From assembly GCA_001595385.3 (NCBI GenBank), contig LVEI03000001.1, forward strand, positions 1,269,501 through 1,333,500: 64,000 bases of DNA, written 5' to 3'. A model generated the notes under the pieces. It was not told the DNA's origin and did no database searches. It saw only the letters and a program-made list of their open reading frames with translations. The position numbers were made by a program, and so were the translations under genes. This document shows positions 25,941 through 34,782 of the stretch, piece by piece. The DNA is from Deltaproteobacteria bacterium GWC2_55_46 (lineage in GTDB: Bacteria > Desulfobacterota > GWC2-55-46). Each line of letters opens with the position of its first letter. The first letter of the stretch is position 1.

Positions 25941-27839
25941 TCAAGGCTTCTCGCCGGCATCCGCCCCTTTAAGCTTCTTTATCTCATTCGCGAGCTTCTC
26001 GGTTATCCCGGGCACTGAGAGAAGCTCGGATAAAGGAGCGTTCACCATCGAATCAAGGTCGCCGAACCTTTCAAAAAGCGCCTTTTTCTTCTTCTCCCCG
26101 ATCCCCGGGACCCGGTCTATGAGCGAGGCCACCTCTTTTGACCTGAGCTTCCTGTGGTAGGAGATGGCGAACCTGTGTACCTCGTCCCTTATCCTTCTTA
26201 CGAGAAGGTCGGGCCTTGAGCCCTCCTTGAGGAGTATGGGCTCTTTAACGTTCGGGATGAATACTCGCTCGCCCTTCGATTTAAGCCCTTTTCTCTTTAA
26301 AGACTCGTCGTCCCTGTCCTTCGCGAGCGCCCTCACCTCTACCCCAGTGACCCCAAGCTCTTTTAAAACCTCAAGGGCTATGTTGAGCTGCCCTTTGCCG
26401 CCGTCTACCAGCACAAGGTCTGGCAGCACCAGGTCTGGCGGCACCATGCCTGGCATCGAAAGGGCCCTTTCAGACTCGCCGGCCTCCCCCCTTGAGAACC
26501 TCCGCGAGAGCGCCTGGTGCATCATGGCGTAGTCATCCGGCCCCTCCAGCCCCTTTATCTTATAGAGCCTGTACGAGCCCTTCTCCGGAGAGCCGTCCTT
26601 GAACGTGACCATCGCGCCCACAGGGTGCTTGCCCCCGATGTTAGAGATGTCGAAGGCCTCTATGTGCCTCGGCGTGCCCCTGAGATGGAGCCTCGCCTTT
26701 AGCTCTTCGAGTATACCGGCCTTCGCGGACGAGGCCTCGGCCCTTCTCCTCAATGCCTCGCGGGCGTTTGAGGCGGCCATCTCAAGGAGCTTGACCTTCT
26801 CCCCGCGCTCGGGCAGGGTAACAGCCACTTTTTTCCCCTTCTTCTCCGATAGCCACTCCTCTATAACCGCCTTGTCATCGAGCCTCACCGGCACGATGGC
26901 CTCGTCCGGTATGAAGCGCTCGCCACGGTAGTACTCAGCCACAAAAGACGATATTATCTCCGTGTCCGGAAGGCCCGCGTCGTGGAAGTAATAGTCGTTC
27001 CCGCTGGTGAGCCTCCCCTCCCTGATAAACAGGGCCTGCAGGACGACAGAGTCCTTCTCCCGCACGAAGGCGAAGACGTCCTGGTCGATAGACCTGTGGG
27101 TTACGACCTTCTGCTCTTCGAGCATGCCTTCTATTGCGAGCACCCTGTCCCTAAGCCCTGCCGCCTTCTCGTACTCAAGGGCCCTTGAGGCCTCGCTCAT
27201 CTCCTCCTTCAGTTTTCTTATAAGCTCCCTGTTCTTCCCCTCAAGGAACATGATGGCGTTATCCACCAGCTCCCTGTAGGCCTCTTCCGTTATAAGGCCC
27301 ACGGCAGGGGCAGGGCAGAGGCCGAGCTGGTAGTCGAGGCAGGGCCTTACCCGGTTCCTGAACTCGCCTTCCGAACAGACGCAGAGCGGGAATATCCTGC
27401 GGATGAACTTTATGGTATCGCGCACCTCGCGGGCGGAGATATACGGGCCAAAGTACCTCGAGCCGTCCTTCTTCCTCTGCCTTGTGACGAGTACGCGGGG
27501 GAACTTCTCGTTTACGGTTATCCTTATGCTCACATAGGTCTTGCTGTCCTTCAGGCGGATGTTGTACCTGGGCTTGTGCCGCTTGAGAAGGGTGTCCTCG
27601 AGAAGGAGCGCCTCCTTCTCGTTGGTGGTAACGATGTAGTCGATATCGCGCACCTTCGAGGAAAGGAACCTGACGGTATAGCGCCCGTCCCCGCCCGTCT
27701 CCCTGAAATACGAGCGCACCCGGGACCGAAGCTCCTTTGCCTTCCCGATGTAGAGGACCTCCCCCCCGGCGCCCTTCATGATATAGACGCCAGGAAGCGC
27801 GGGCAGCTTCGCGAGCTTCTCTTCGATATCGATAGTCAT
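25941..27839 (-). CDS. uvrC: UvrABC system protein C
   Basis: 632 residues, normal for UvrC, which makes both incisions in nucleotide-excision repair. The GIY-YIG 3'-nuclease domain is at the N-terminus (GVYIMKGAGGEVLYIGKAKE), the UVR motif at about 200-235 (LIRKLKEEMSEASRALEYEK), then the RNase H-like 5'-nuclease domain (IEAFDISNIGGKHPVGAMV, and DLVLVDGGKGQLNIA with a catalytic Asp) and C-terminal helix-hairpin-helix repeats (IDRVPGIGEKKKKALFERFG). There is no ribosome site before the ATG; the promoter position suggests an almost leaderless mRNA. Confidence 0.96.
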   Translation of the reverse strand: MTIDIEEKLAKLPALPGVYIMKGAGGEVLYIGKAKELRSRVRSYFRETGGDGRYTVRFLSSKVRDIDYIVTTNEKEALLLEDTLLKRHKPRYNIRLKDSKTYVSIRITVNEKFPRVLVTRQRKKDGSRYFGPYISAREVRDTIKFIRRIFPLCVCSEGEFRNRVRPCLDYQLGLCPAPAVGLITEEAYRELVDNAIMFLEGKNRELIRKLKEEMSEASRALEYEKAAGLRDRVLAIEGMLEEQKVVTHRSIDQDVFAFVREKDSVVLQALFIREGRLTSGNDYYFHDAGLPDTEIISSFVAEYYRGERFIPDEAIVPVRLDDKAVIEEWLSEKKGKKVAVTLPERGEKVKLLEMAASNAREALRRRAEASSAKAGILEELKARLHLRGTPRHIEAFDISNIGGKHPVGAMVTFKDGSPEKGSYRLYKIKGLEGPDDYAMMHQALSRRFSRGEAGESERALSMPGMVPPDLVLPDLVLVDGGKGQLNIALEVLKELGVTGVEVRALAKDRDDESLKRKGLKSKGERVFIPNVKEPILLKEGSRPDLLVRRIRDEVHRFAISYHRKLRSKEVASLIDRVPGIGEKKKKALFERFGDLDSMVNAPLSELLSVPGITEKLANEIKKLKGADAGEKP

Positions 27840-27846
27840 AATTTAT

Positions 27847-27876
27847 ATTATGGCATAGAAGATTTCCGTATTACAA
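27847..27876 (-). promoter_or_regulatory. Possible promoter giving leaderless uvrC mRNA
   Basis: Minus strand TTGTAA (27876-27871), 18-base spacer, CATAAT (27852-27847). Expected start near 27840, one base before the ATG at 27839. No purine-rich ribosome site lies in between. Confidence 0.4.
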
Positions 27877-28049
27877 ATCTGTATTTATAAACTTCTCGCC
27901 ATTTTCAGAGTTTATTGCAATAAGACACTCTTGCGCTCTGCCGCGCTTTTTTGGGCATAAGGCTCGCTTTCCGCCACCTTCCTCCTCGCTCGCCCCTTTC
28001 CCTACCCTGCACTGAGTGCGTAATGCCAGAGATCTCAAGGCAAATAAAA

Positions 28050-28074
28050 AACCCTGCCCGATTCCGGCAGGGTT
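28050..28074 (-). terminator. Terminator downstream of efp
   Basis: AACCCTGCC and GGCAGGGTT form a nine-pair stem with a seven-base loop; on the minus strand a TTTTTTATTT run follows. It lies beyond the repeat copy, so efp transcripts would include that repeat as 3' UTR. Confidence 0.8.
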
Positions 28075-28100
28075 CCTTGAATATTTACTGAAAGATTCTG

Positions 28101-28140
28101 ATCTCCCCCTTTTCTAAAGGGGGACTAAGGGGGATTATTG
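28101..28140. repeat. Short palindromic intergenic repeat, family 2
   Basis: CCCCCTTT (28105-28112) and AAAGGGGG (28116-28123) pair around TCT; the trailing ACTAAGGGGGATTATT resembles the sequence at 7109-7145. It directly abuts dispersed repeat copy 2, which lacks its usual first half. Confidence 0.5.
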
Positions 28141-28147
28141 TGAGACA

Positions 28148-28246
28148 TTAAATCGGGGAGCGAGGAATGAGGCGTACTTTTTTTGAGTACGCCTCGGTGA
28201 CGAGCTTCTGAAGACAACGAAGCAGATGGACTTATTTCATGCCTGT
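28148..28246 (+). repeat. Dispersed ~150-bp intergenic repeat, copy 2 (5'-truncated)
   Basis: Matches copy 1 from ATTAAATCGGGGAGCGAGG through the GGCGTACTT/AGTACGCC hairpin to CATGCCTGT, but the first ~60 bases are absent and replaced by the family-2 repeat. It ends five bases from the efp stop codon. Confidence 0.85.
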
Positions 28247-28250
28247 AACC

Positions 28251-28820
28251 TTATTGGGCCGCCTTGGCCCTTTCGAGGTACTTCCCTTCAGTCGTATCGA
28301 CCCTTATTACCTCTCCTGCCACTATAAAGCCGGGGACGTTGACGACAAGGCCGGTCTCAAGGGTGGCCGGCTTCTGCGAGGCGGTTACCGTCGCCCCCTT
28401 CATGAAAGGGGCGGTATCGACGACCTTGAGCTCCACCACCTTGGGCGGCTCCACGCCGACAGGGGCGTCGTTATAATACTCGATCATGAACTTTATATTG
28501 GGGATCAGGTAATAGACGTTATCCCCGAGCGTCTCCTTTGAGAGGGCGACCTGCTCGTAGGTCTCGCTGTTCATGAAGTGGTAATCGCCGCCGTCGTCGT
28601 AAAGGTACTCCATTTCGTGCTGCTCGAGCTGGGCCTTCTCTATCTTGTCCTCCGAGCGGAACCTGTTCTCGGCGCTTGAACCGGTCTTCAAGTGCTTGAG
28701 CTTTGTCTGCACCATGCCGCGCCAGTTGCCGGGCGTAATATGCTGGACCGAGGCGACCCTGTACGGCTCGCCGTTAAAAAGGATCGTCATCCCGACCCTC
28801 AGCTGTGTTGCCGCGATCAT
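28251..28820 (-). CDS. efp: Elongation factor P with atypical tip loop
   Basis: 189 residues in three beta-barrel domains; relieves ribosome stalling at proline runs. Conserved framing residues: TQLRVGMTILFNGEPYRV at the start, FMNSETYEQVALS in the middle, and GATVTASQKPATLETGLVVN, PGFIVAGEVIRVDT near the end. The domain-I tip loop reads HITPGNWRGMVQ: Asn32 occupies the position after PG where E. coli has the modified Lys34 and other groups have Arg. It may therefore work unmodified or use another residue. GGAGCA before the ATG is the ribosome site. Confidence 0.94.
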   Translation of the reverse strand: MIAATQLRVGMTILFNGEPYRVASVQHITPGNWRGMVQTKLKHLKTGSSAENRFRSEDKIEKAQLEQHEMEYLYDDGGDYHFMNSETYEQVALSKETLGDNVYYLIPNIKFMIEYYNDAPVGVEPPKVVELKVVDTAPFMKGATVTASQKPATLETGLVVNVPGFIVAGEVIRVDTTEGKYLERAKAAQ

Positions 28821-28883
28821 GTAAGTATGCTGCTCCTTTCGGCTTGTATCAACGAATTATAACATACGGGCTTGCCTATTTCA

Positions 28884-30230
28884 CTACTTAATGTGCTTCG
28901 CGACCAGCTCCCTGGTACCCTTTGCGCTGAGCCTGTCGAAGTACAGGTCGACCTTCTTCTCGACCTCCGAGCAGATGGCCTTTCTCCGGGCCTCGTCCAT
29001 GGTCCAGACCCTCTCCTTGAAAGGCCCGAAGCCCTTCTTCCTGGTCTTGTAGATGAACTGCTCTTCGGTATCCGTTGCCTTTCTCTCATCAGAGTGCTTC
29101 TCGGCAAGGTGCCTGTATATATCCTTCTTCAGGTCATCGGGGAAGGCCGGGTTGTCATAGACCATGTTCTGGAAGCCGGTTGCAAGGTGCACCTCGGAGG
29201 CCCCGTTCCTGGTAAAGAGGTCGAAGGCGTCGTCAGGCAGTGTAGAGGCCCCGTGCTGTACTACTCCGGAGAGATGATAGACCTCCCTTGCGACCTTCGA
29301 GAGCCTCGCGATGGTATCGAAGTCGACCTTTACCTTCGCTATGCTGCCGTCAGGAAGGACGACACCGCCGTGGGCCGTGCCTGTCTGGATGCTTATCTTG
29401 CTTATGCCCTTCCTGCCGCTGGGGAGCGCTGAAAGGAAGCCGTCCATGAAGGCCCTCAGCTCTTCCTCGGTCGAGTTCTTCCCGCCGACCTCGCCTATCT
29501 CGCCGCCTACGGAGACCGTTATACCGGCAGGCTCGTTCTCTCTTATATAAGCGGTAAGGGCCGCCGTGGTCTCGAAGTTAGGCCTCTGCTGCTCTATTAC
29601 CGAGGGCCTGGCAAGGTCTACTACTGTCGAGGCGTCTATGTCGATATTGTAGAAGCCGCCATCTATCGCCTCTTTTATGAGCTTCTTGAGGTCGGCCACC
29701 TCTGCGTCCCTGTCCTGCGCGTACTTCTTCGCGTTGACCTGGAAGTGGTCGCCCTGTATGAAGACCGGCCCCCTGTACCCCTCTTTTATGGCGGCGGCTA
29801 TGCAGCAGGCAGAATACTCCGCCGGCCTCTGCTCCGTATACCCTATCTCGCTTTTGGCTATCTCGAATATGAACGCGCCGGAGTTATGCTTGATGGCCGA
29901 CCTGAATATGGCGCGCGCGGTGTCATAGGTAAGACCCCTTATGTTTATGGCCGGGACCGTGAAGCCGCCGCATTCCCCCCTGCCCATGGCCTCGTATAGC
30001 CCCTGAATGGAGGCCGACTTTATGCCGAGGCTGCCGCCGATGAACTTTATAAGCTTCCTTGAGACGTCCCTCACTTCAGCGTTGGAGCTGAAGACGGCGT
30101 TGTAGATGAGCCTGTCTATCGCTGAGGCGCGCAACAGCTTCTCGTCGAGCACCTCGACGGCGCCTTCCCTGATTTCCTTGACGGCCCCCTTGAGAGCGTC
30201 ATACAGACCGCCTATGGATTTAAACTCCAT
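28884..30230 (-). CDS. fba: Class II fructose-bisphosphate aldolase
   Basis: About 448 residues from the Met at 30230, which has a strong GGAGGGG site; an upstream in-frame Met at 30251 lacks one. Zinc-dependent aldolase: FTVPAINIRGLTYDTA, the catalytic Asp/metal His pair in VFIQGDHFQVN, GFYNIDIDAST, VSVGGEIGEVGGKNST, GTAHGGVVLPDG and VQHGASTLPDDAF with further zinc His. Longer than the usual ~310-360 residues because of a ~75-residue helical N-terminal part, as seen in a subgroup of bacterial enzymes. Likely works in glycolysis/gluconeogenesis with the gap-pgk-tpiA operon at 57-60 kb; exact sugar-phosphate specificity is inferred. Confidence 0.85.
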   Translation of the reverse strand: MEFKSIGGLYDALKGAVKEIREGAVEVLDEKLLRASAIDRLIYNAVFSSNAEVRDVSRKLIKFIGGSLGIKSASIQGLYEAMGRGECGGFTVPAINIRGLTYDTARAIFRSAIKHNSGAFIFEIAKSEIGYTEQRPAEYSACCIAAAIKEGYRGPVFIQGDHFQVNAKKYAQDRDAEVADLKKLIKEAIDGGFYNIDIDASTVVDLARPSVIEQQRPNFETTAALTAYIRENEPAGITVSVGGEIGEVGGKNSTEEELRAFMDGFLSALPSGRKGISKISIQTGTAHGGVVLPDGSIAKVKVDFDTIARLSKVAREVYHLSGVVQHGASTLPDDAFDLFTRNGASEVHLATGFQNMVYDNPAFPDDLKKDIYRHLAEKHSDERKATDTEEQFIYKTRKKGFGPFKERVWTMDEARRKAICSEVEKKVDLYFDRLSAKGTRELVAKHIK

Positions 30231-30258
30231 AATAACCCCTCCTTTCGCCACCTAAAGG

Positions 30259-30951
30259 TCAATCCGTTTTTTTATAGTAAACTCTGTAGAGTCTTTCAGT
30301 AGAGAACCCGGCGTAATAAAGAAAAAGGAGGATAAGGTTCCCGAAGGCGTTCCTTATAATACCCTTGTTCTCCCAGCGCCTTGGCGAGGTGAGAACGCCG
30401 GACCTTAAAAGCACCACACTGCCATGGACCCTTAACCTTCTAACACAATCGACATCTTCCATCAAGCGGAGTTTCCTGAAACCACCGGCCCCTATAAAGG
30501 CATTTTTCCTTGAGAAAATGGCCTGGTCCCCGTATATGAGCCCGAAGAGCCCTGCCCTCAGGTTCACCATTGCCTCAAGGAGCCTGAAGCGGAGCCCGGG
30601 GGCATCCACCACGAACCTGAACGCCCCGGCAACGGCCCTATCGTCTTTTAGCGCCATGTCAACGTGCTCGCGCCACCCCTCCGGGAGCCTGCTATCGGCG
30701 TGCAGGAAAAGGAGTACGTCGCCGCTTGAGACCTCGGAGGCCGCGTCCATCTGCCCCCCCCTGCCTCTTGGCGCTTTTATGACCTTCGCGCCGGCCAGGA
30801 TCGCGGCTTCGGCCGTCCCGTCAGAGCTGCCGCCGTCGGCCACTATCACTTCTTCGGCAGCGCCCGCCCTGCCTGCCCCCATAGCTGAGCGGATGGCAGC
30901 CGCGACATGGCCCGCCTCGTTCAAGGCCGGTATTATAACGGAGATTTTCAA
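30259..30951 (-). CDS. Family-2 glycosyltransferase (TIGR04283-like)
   Basis: 230 residues of GT-A fold: SVIIPALNEAGHVAAAI, IVADGGSSDGTAE, RGRGGQMDAASE, LLFLHADSRLP (DxD-like metal site), YGDQAIFSRK and LMEDVDCVRRLR. This arrangement matches the TIGR04283 group, which databases label arsenosugar-related; the actual substrate is not known here. It precedes fba by 28 bases on the same strand, without an obvious link. The upstream gene is the heme sensor kinase. Confidence 0.82.
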   Translation of the reverse strand: MKISVIIPALNEAGHVAAAIRSAMGAGRAGAAEEVIVADGGSSDGTAEAAILAGAKVIKAPRGRGGQMDAASEVSSGDVLLFLHADSRLPEGWREHVDMALKDDRAVAGAFRFVVDAPGLRFRLLEAMVNLRAGLFGLIYGDQAIFSRKNAFIGAGGFRKLRLMEDVDCVRRLRVHGSVVLLRSGVLTSPRRWENKGIIRNAFGNLILLFLYYAGFSTERLYRVYYKKTD

Positions 30952-31003
30952 ACTGTCCTATTATAGCAGAGAAAAAAATGAGGTGAAAAAGGGACCGCCA
31001 CTT

Positions 31004-33376
31004 TTAAGACAGGAGTTTTTGGGCCAGTTCGAGGAGTTTTTTAGGCTCAAAAGGCTTGAGTACGTAAGGGCAACCACTCCTTGCGAGGAAGTCCTTCACG
31101 TCCTTGCTGAAGACGTCCCCGGTGAGTATTATGACCTTGTCAGCGAGATAGGCATGCTTCTTGAGGATATTGTCATAGAGGTCGGTCCCGCCGTAGCCGG
31201 GCATCCTCACGTCGGTCACTACGATGGCGAACTTCTCCTTCTCCAGGATGTCGAGGGCCTCGCGTCCGTCCCTCGCGGTCTGGACCCGGAAGCCGTTCCT
31301 GCCGAAGATATCCTCAAGCGTCTCTCTTATGGACTTCTCATCGTCCACTATCAGTATCTTCTTCCCGTCAGGCGGGCTCGCCTTCGAAGGGCCGGGAACG
31401 ACCGATAGACCCGTGTCGGCCCACTCGTGCTTTTCAACTATGGGGAGATCGACCGTCACCACGGCGCCGCCCTCCTCCGGGCTCGATATGTCGATAGTCC
31501 CGCCGTGCTCGGTCACTATACCGTGCGTTATGGACAGGCCCAGGCCAGTGCCCTTGCCTACCTCTTTGGTCGTAAAGAACGGGTCGAATATCTTGTTGAT
31601 GACGTCCCTCGACACGCCCGGGCCGTCGTCCTTGAACGTTATCCTGATCCTGCCCCCGTCGAGGCGCGTGGATATATCTATCCGGCCCTTGCCTTTCGAG
31701 GCCACCATGGCGTCCTCGGCGTTATTTATGATGTTGATGAAGACCTGCTGCATCTGGAAGAGGTCTACCATGGTCCTCGGCAGCCGCTCCGCGAGGTCGA
31801 GGGAGACCAGGATATTGTTAGCCTTGAGCGAATACTCGCGCAGCTCCATCGTATGTCTTATTATCTCGTTTATGTTCTGGAACTCCCTCTCGGTCTTCTT
31901 GGCCCTCGCGAACGTCAGCAGGTTCTGGACTATCTTCGCGGTCCGGAGCGACTCGTGGTAGATCTTCCGGAGCTTGTCCTTTATGTCGTCGAGCTTTTTG
32001 TCCCCCGGGGTGTCCATCAGTATCTGGCTGAAGCCCATGATGCCCATGAGGGGGTTATTGAGCTCGTGCGCTATTCCGGCGACGAGCTTTCCAAGGCTGG
32101 AGAGCTTCTCTGAATGCAGCAGCTGCTCACGCAGGAGCTTCTCCTGGGTTATATCCCTCGCGACGTGCACGCTCGCCCATACCTTGCCCTCGTCGTTGAA
32201 GACCGGGAAGGTCGTGAGGCTATAGCTCCCTTCGAAGACCATGTCTTCGAGCTCGACGCAGCCTATCTCGCCGGTGGCCATGGTCTTGGCGTGAGGGCAG
32301 ATATCCTTGGCGTCCTTCCTGCAGTAGAGCAGGTCATAGCACTTGCGCCCGATAAGCTCCTCAGGGGTGGAGTTGAACTTCCTGGCAAGGGCCTTGTTTA
32401 TCTTTATTATCCTGTACTCGCTGTCGTGTATGGAGATGAGGTCCTGGATGGCGTCGAACGTAGCGACCCACTCCTCCTTGCTCTTTATGACAAGCGCGAA
32501 GAGCTTGGTGTTCTCCTCCGCCCTCTTCTCAAGCGAGTCGAGCATGCTGTTGAAGGCGTTCGCCAGGTAGCCTATCTCGTCCTGAGCGTCGACCCTTATC
32601 CTCTCGTTTATCCCGGCCTTGCCGTCAGCTATCCTCTTTATGACCTCGACGTTTCTCCTTATGGGGCCGGTTATCGACTTCTGGATAAGCAGAGAGAGCA
32701 GGATGCCGCCTATGGAGATGGCGAAGAAGCCCGATAATATCCACTGGTTCCTGCCCTTGGCGAGCGCGTCGTACATATCCGCAAGAGAGGTCCTGATGAC
32801 GAGTATGCCCCTTGCGCCCTCGCTCGTGTGGCAGCTCTTGCACTTCGGCTTCCTCTCGATAGGCTGCAGGTAGGTAAGGAGCGGCTGGCTGCCGGTCCTG
32901 TCTATATAGTATGTATCGCCGCTTTGCCAGTCCCGGCTGAATTTGGCGAACGCCTCCTTGAACTGGGGCGTGCCGACCCCCCTGGCGACGTTGTACTGCT
33001 CGTCCGGGTGGTCTGATAGCCACTCTGTCCTGGTCTCGCCGAACTCCCTTTCCACGGCGGTGATGGTCTTGAAGTCCTTGAACGCCTCCTCGACCCCGTT
33101 GCTCCTTACGATGAAAACACTCTCTATGCCGTGGGTCTTTGATATCGACTTTACGAGATGGCGCGCGAGGTCTGCCCTTTCCTCGAGCATGTCTTCGTAG
33201 ATGGCGGTAAGGATAGGCTGGGACATGAACCTGGAGGCCCGGAGCTTCTCATCGAGAAGCTCCCGCTCCTTGTTCCTGATCTCCCAATATATGGAGATGA
33301 CAACGCCGACGGTGATGAGCCCGACGATAAGGACGAGGATCCTGGAATGTAAGCTCTTCTTAAGCATACCTGTCAA
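31004..33376 (-). CDS. Heme-c-binding hybrid sensor histidine kinase
   Basis: 790 residues. Membrane helix near 10-30, then a periplasmic Tll0287/DUF3365-like sensor with a CKSCH heme-c attachment motif (about residues 178-182; IERKPKCKSCHTSEGARG), a second membrane helix near 212-232, HAMP (about 233-285), PAS (about 300-410), HisKA with phospho-His in GIAHELNNPLMGIMGF, HATPase (IINNAEDAMVAS, DDGPGV, GKGTGLGLS) and a C-terminal receiver domain with Asp in VVTDVRMPGYGG. The covalent heme would let it sense redox state or a gas such as NO. Target regulator unknown; no partner gene adjoins it. Confidence 0.9.
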   Translation of the reverse strand: MTGMLKKSLHSRILVLIVGLITVGVVISIYWEIRNKERELLDEKLRASRFMSQPILTAIYEDMLEERADLARHLVKSISKTHGIESVFIVRSNGVEEAFKDFKTITAVEREFGETRTEWLSDHPDEQYNVARGVGTPQFKEAFAKFSRDWQSGDTYYIDRTGSQPLLTYLQPIERKPKCKSCHTSEGARGILVIRTSLADMYDALAKGRNQWILSGFFAISIGGILLSLLIQKSITGPIRRNVEVIKRIADGKAGINERIRVDAQDEIGYLANAFNSMLDSLEKRAEENTKLFALVIKSKEEWVATFDAIQDLISIHDSEYRIIKINKALARKFNSTPEELIGRKCYDLLYCRKDAKDICPHAKTMATGEIGCVELEDMVFEGSYSLTTFPVFNDEGKVWASVHVARDITQEKLLREQLLHSEKLSSLGKLVAGIAHELNNPLMGIMGFSQILMDTPGDKKLDDIKDKLRKIYHESLRTAKIVQNLLTFARAKKTEREFQNINEIIRHTMELREYSLKANNILVSLDLAERLPRTMVDLFQMQQVFINIINNAEDAMVASKGKGRIDISTRLDGGRIRITFKDDGPGVSRDVINKIFDPFFTTKEVGKGTGLGLSITHGIVTEHGGTIDISSPEEGGAVVTVDLPIVEKHEWADTGLSVVPGPSKASPPDGKKILIVDDEKSIRETLEDIFGRNGFRVQTARDGREALDILEKEKFAIVVTDVRMPGYGGTDLYDNILKKHAYLADKVIILTGDVFSKDVKDFLARSGCPYVLKPFEPKKLLELAQKLLS

Positions 33377-33624
33377 CTGCTACGCGAGATAAGACCGTCA
33401 GAGGTGCTAGATGCCCCAAGCCTTAACAATACGGCGGCCCGGTGGGGGTTAATCCGTGTTTTCCCTGGTTTTGCTGCTAATTTATCCTTATCGGATGAAA
33501 TTTGAAATATTTTAGCTGATTTTGACGAAGGCAGGTAGGAAAAAATGGGCCGGACCGGACTTTTAGTCCAGGGCTGGTTTTCCAGGAGACACATCGAACC
33601 GTCCGGTATTTTTCTCAGGTTTTA
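33377..33624. other. Intergenic region upstream of the heme sensor kinase
   Basis: Stretch of ~250 bases without a gene I trust. The only open frame is short and lacks a ribosome site. The next part (33625-33779) is dispersed repeat copy 3. Confidence 0.5.
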
Positions 33625-33779
33625 ACAGGTTGCTGAAAAACACAGATTTTATTCAGGCTGCTCTAAAAACCATATGCGAGGCGATTCTCGCCGTTTGATG
33701 AATGAGGCGTACTTGGAGTGTACGCCGCAGTGACGAGCTTCTGAAGCCAACGACGCAGATGGACTTATTTCATGCCTGT
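33625..33779 (+). repeat. Dispersed ~150-bp intergenic repeat, copy 3
   Basis: Starts ACAGGTTGCTGAAAAA, contains ATTCAGGCTGCTC, CATATGCGAGGCGATTCTCG, GAATGAGGCGTACTT, GTACGCCGCAGTGACGAGC and ends CATGCCTGT eight bases from the gpsA stop. A full-length copy. Confidence 0.85.
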
Positions 33780-33786
33780 TAAAGGC

Positions 33787-34782
33787 CTACTCGCCCTTGA
33801 GGTCACGGTTCATAAGCTCCAATACCGCCTCCCTCGGTTGCTTGCCTTCGTAGAGGATAGAGAATACAGCCTCTGTGATGGGCATTTCAACGCCATGCCG
33901 GCCTGCCAGCTCTCTTGCGCCCCGGCAGGTCTTCACCCCCTCGGCAACCGACTTCATCCCCCCGATGATCTCTGCCAGCGTCATGCCCTTGCCAAGCGAG
34001 ACCCCGACCGAGTAGTTACGGCTCAAGGGGCCGGTGCAGGTGAGCACAAGGTCCCCGAGCCCGGAGAGGCCCGCGAAGGTAGCAGGCATGGCGCCCATCC
34101 GGCTGCCCAGCCTCGCCATCTCTGCCAGACCCCTCGTTATAAGCGCGGCCCTGGCGTTGTGGCCAAGCCCAAGGCCGTCAGATATGCCAGAGGCTATGGC
34201 GATCACGTTCTTGAGCGCCCCTCCAAGCTCTACCCCTGTTACGTCGCTATTGGTATAGACCCTGAAATAACTCGTGGAGAATTCATTTTGCACCTTGATG
34301 GCCGGCTCGGCCGAAGATGACGCGGCGCATACCGCTGCCGGGAGCATCGCGCTCACTTCGCTTGCGAAGGACGGTCCTGAGATGACGGAGATGGAGACGT
34401 CCAGGCCTGCGCAGACCTCTGAGAGCACCCCGCTCGGGGTCAGCATGCTCCCTTCCTCTATCCCTTTTGTGGCGCTGACGACCTGAGAGCCTTCACTGAT
34501 AAATTTTTTAGCTGCGCTGAAAACATCCCTAACCCCGTGAGAGGGTATGACGCTCACAATGAAACGCGAATCGGCGAGGGCCTCCTCAAGGCTTCCAAGG
34601 GGCATTAGATTATCCGGCAGCCTCACCCCGGGCAGGTAAGTCTCGTTTACGCGGCGGGAGGATATCGACTCGCAGACCTCCGCCGACCTCGCCCAGAGCC
34701 TGACGTTTTTGCCCTTACGGGCGAGCAGCAACGCGAGTGTCGTGCCCCAGCTGCCAGCGCCGAGTACGGTCAGATCCTCCAT
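33787..34782 (-). CDS. gpsA: Glycerol-3-phosphate dehydrogenase [NAD(P)+]
   Basis: 331 residues; makes sn-glycerol-3-phosphate for phospholipids. Rossmann motif LGAGSWGTTLALLLARKG at residues 6-23; VSATKGIEEGSMLTPSGVL, ISGPSFASEV, GGALKNVIAIASGISDGLG with the catalytic Lys, and ALITRGLAEMARLG are diagnostic. Its ATG overlaps the stop codon of the upstream TPR gene, so they are translationally coupled. Ends next to dispersed repeat copy 3. Confidence 0.96.
   Translation of the reverse strand: MEDLTVLGAGSWGTTLALLLARKGKNVRLWARSAEVCESISSRRVNETYLPGVRLPDNLMPLGSLEEALADSRFIVSVIPSHGVRDVFSAAKKFISEGSQVVSATKGIEEGSMLTPSGVLSEVCAGLDVSISVISGPSFASEVSAMLPAAVCAASSSAEPAIKVQNEFSTSYFRVYTNSDVTGVELGGALKNVIAIASGISDGLGLGHNARAALITRGLAEMARLGSRMGAMPATFAGLSGLGDLVLTCTGPLSRNYSVGVSLGKGMTLAEIIGGMKSVAEGVKTCRGARELAGRHGVEMPITEAVFSILYEGKQPREAVLELMNRDLKGE

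Larger units (their letters stand above)
27877..28250. other. Intergenic region between uvrC and efp
   Basis: Holds no gene I can support. It contains the efp terminator (28050-28074), a G-run hairpin repeat (28101-28140) and dispersed repeat copy 2 (28148-28246). The rest (27880-28045) shows no coding frame or clear structure. Confidence 0.6.

Noticed and set aside
33373-33594. 73-residue minus-strand frame upstream of the heme kinase
   Set aside because: No ribosome site, no recognisable sequence, overlaps the kinase start region.
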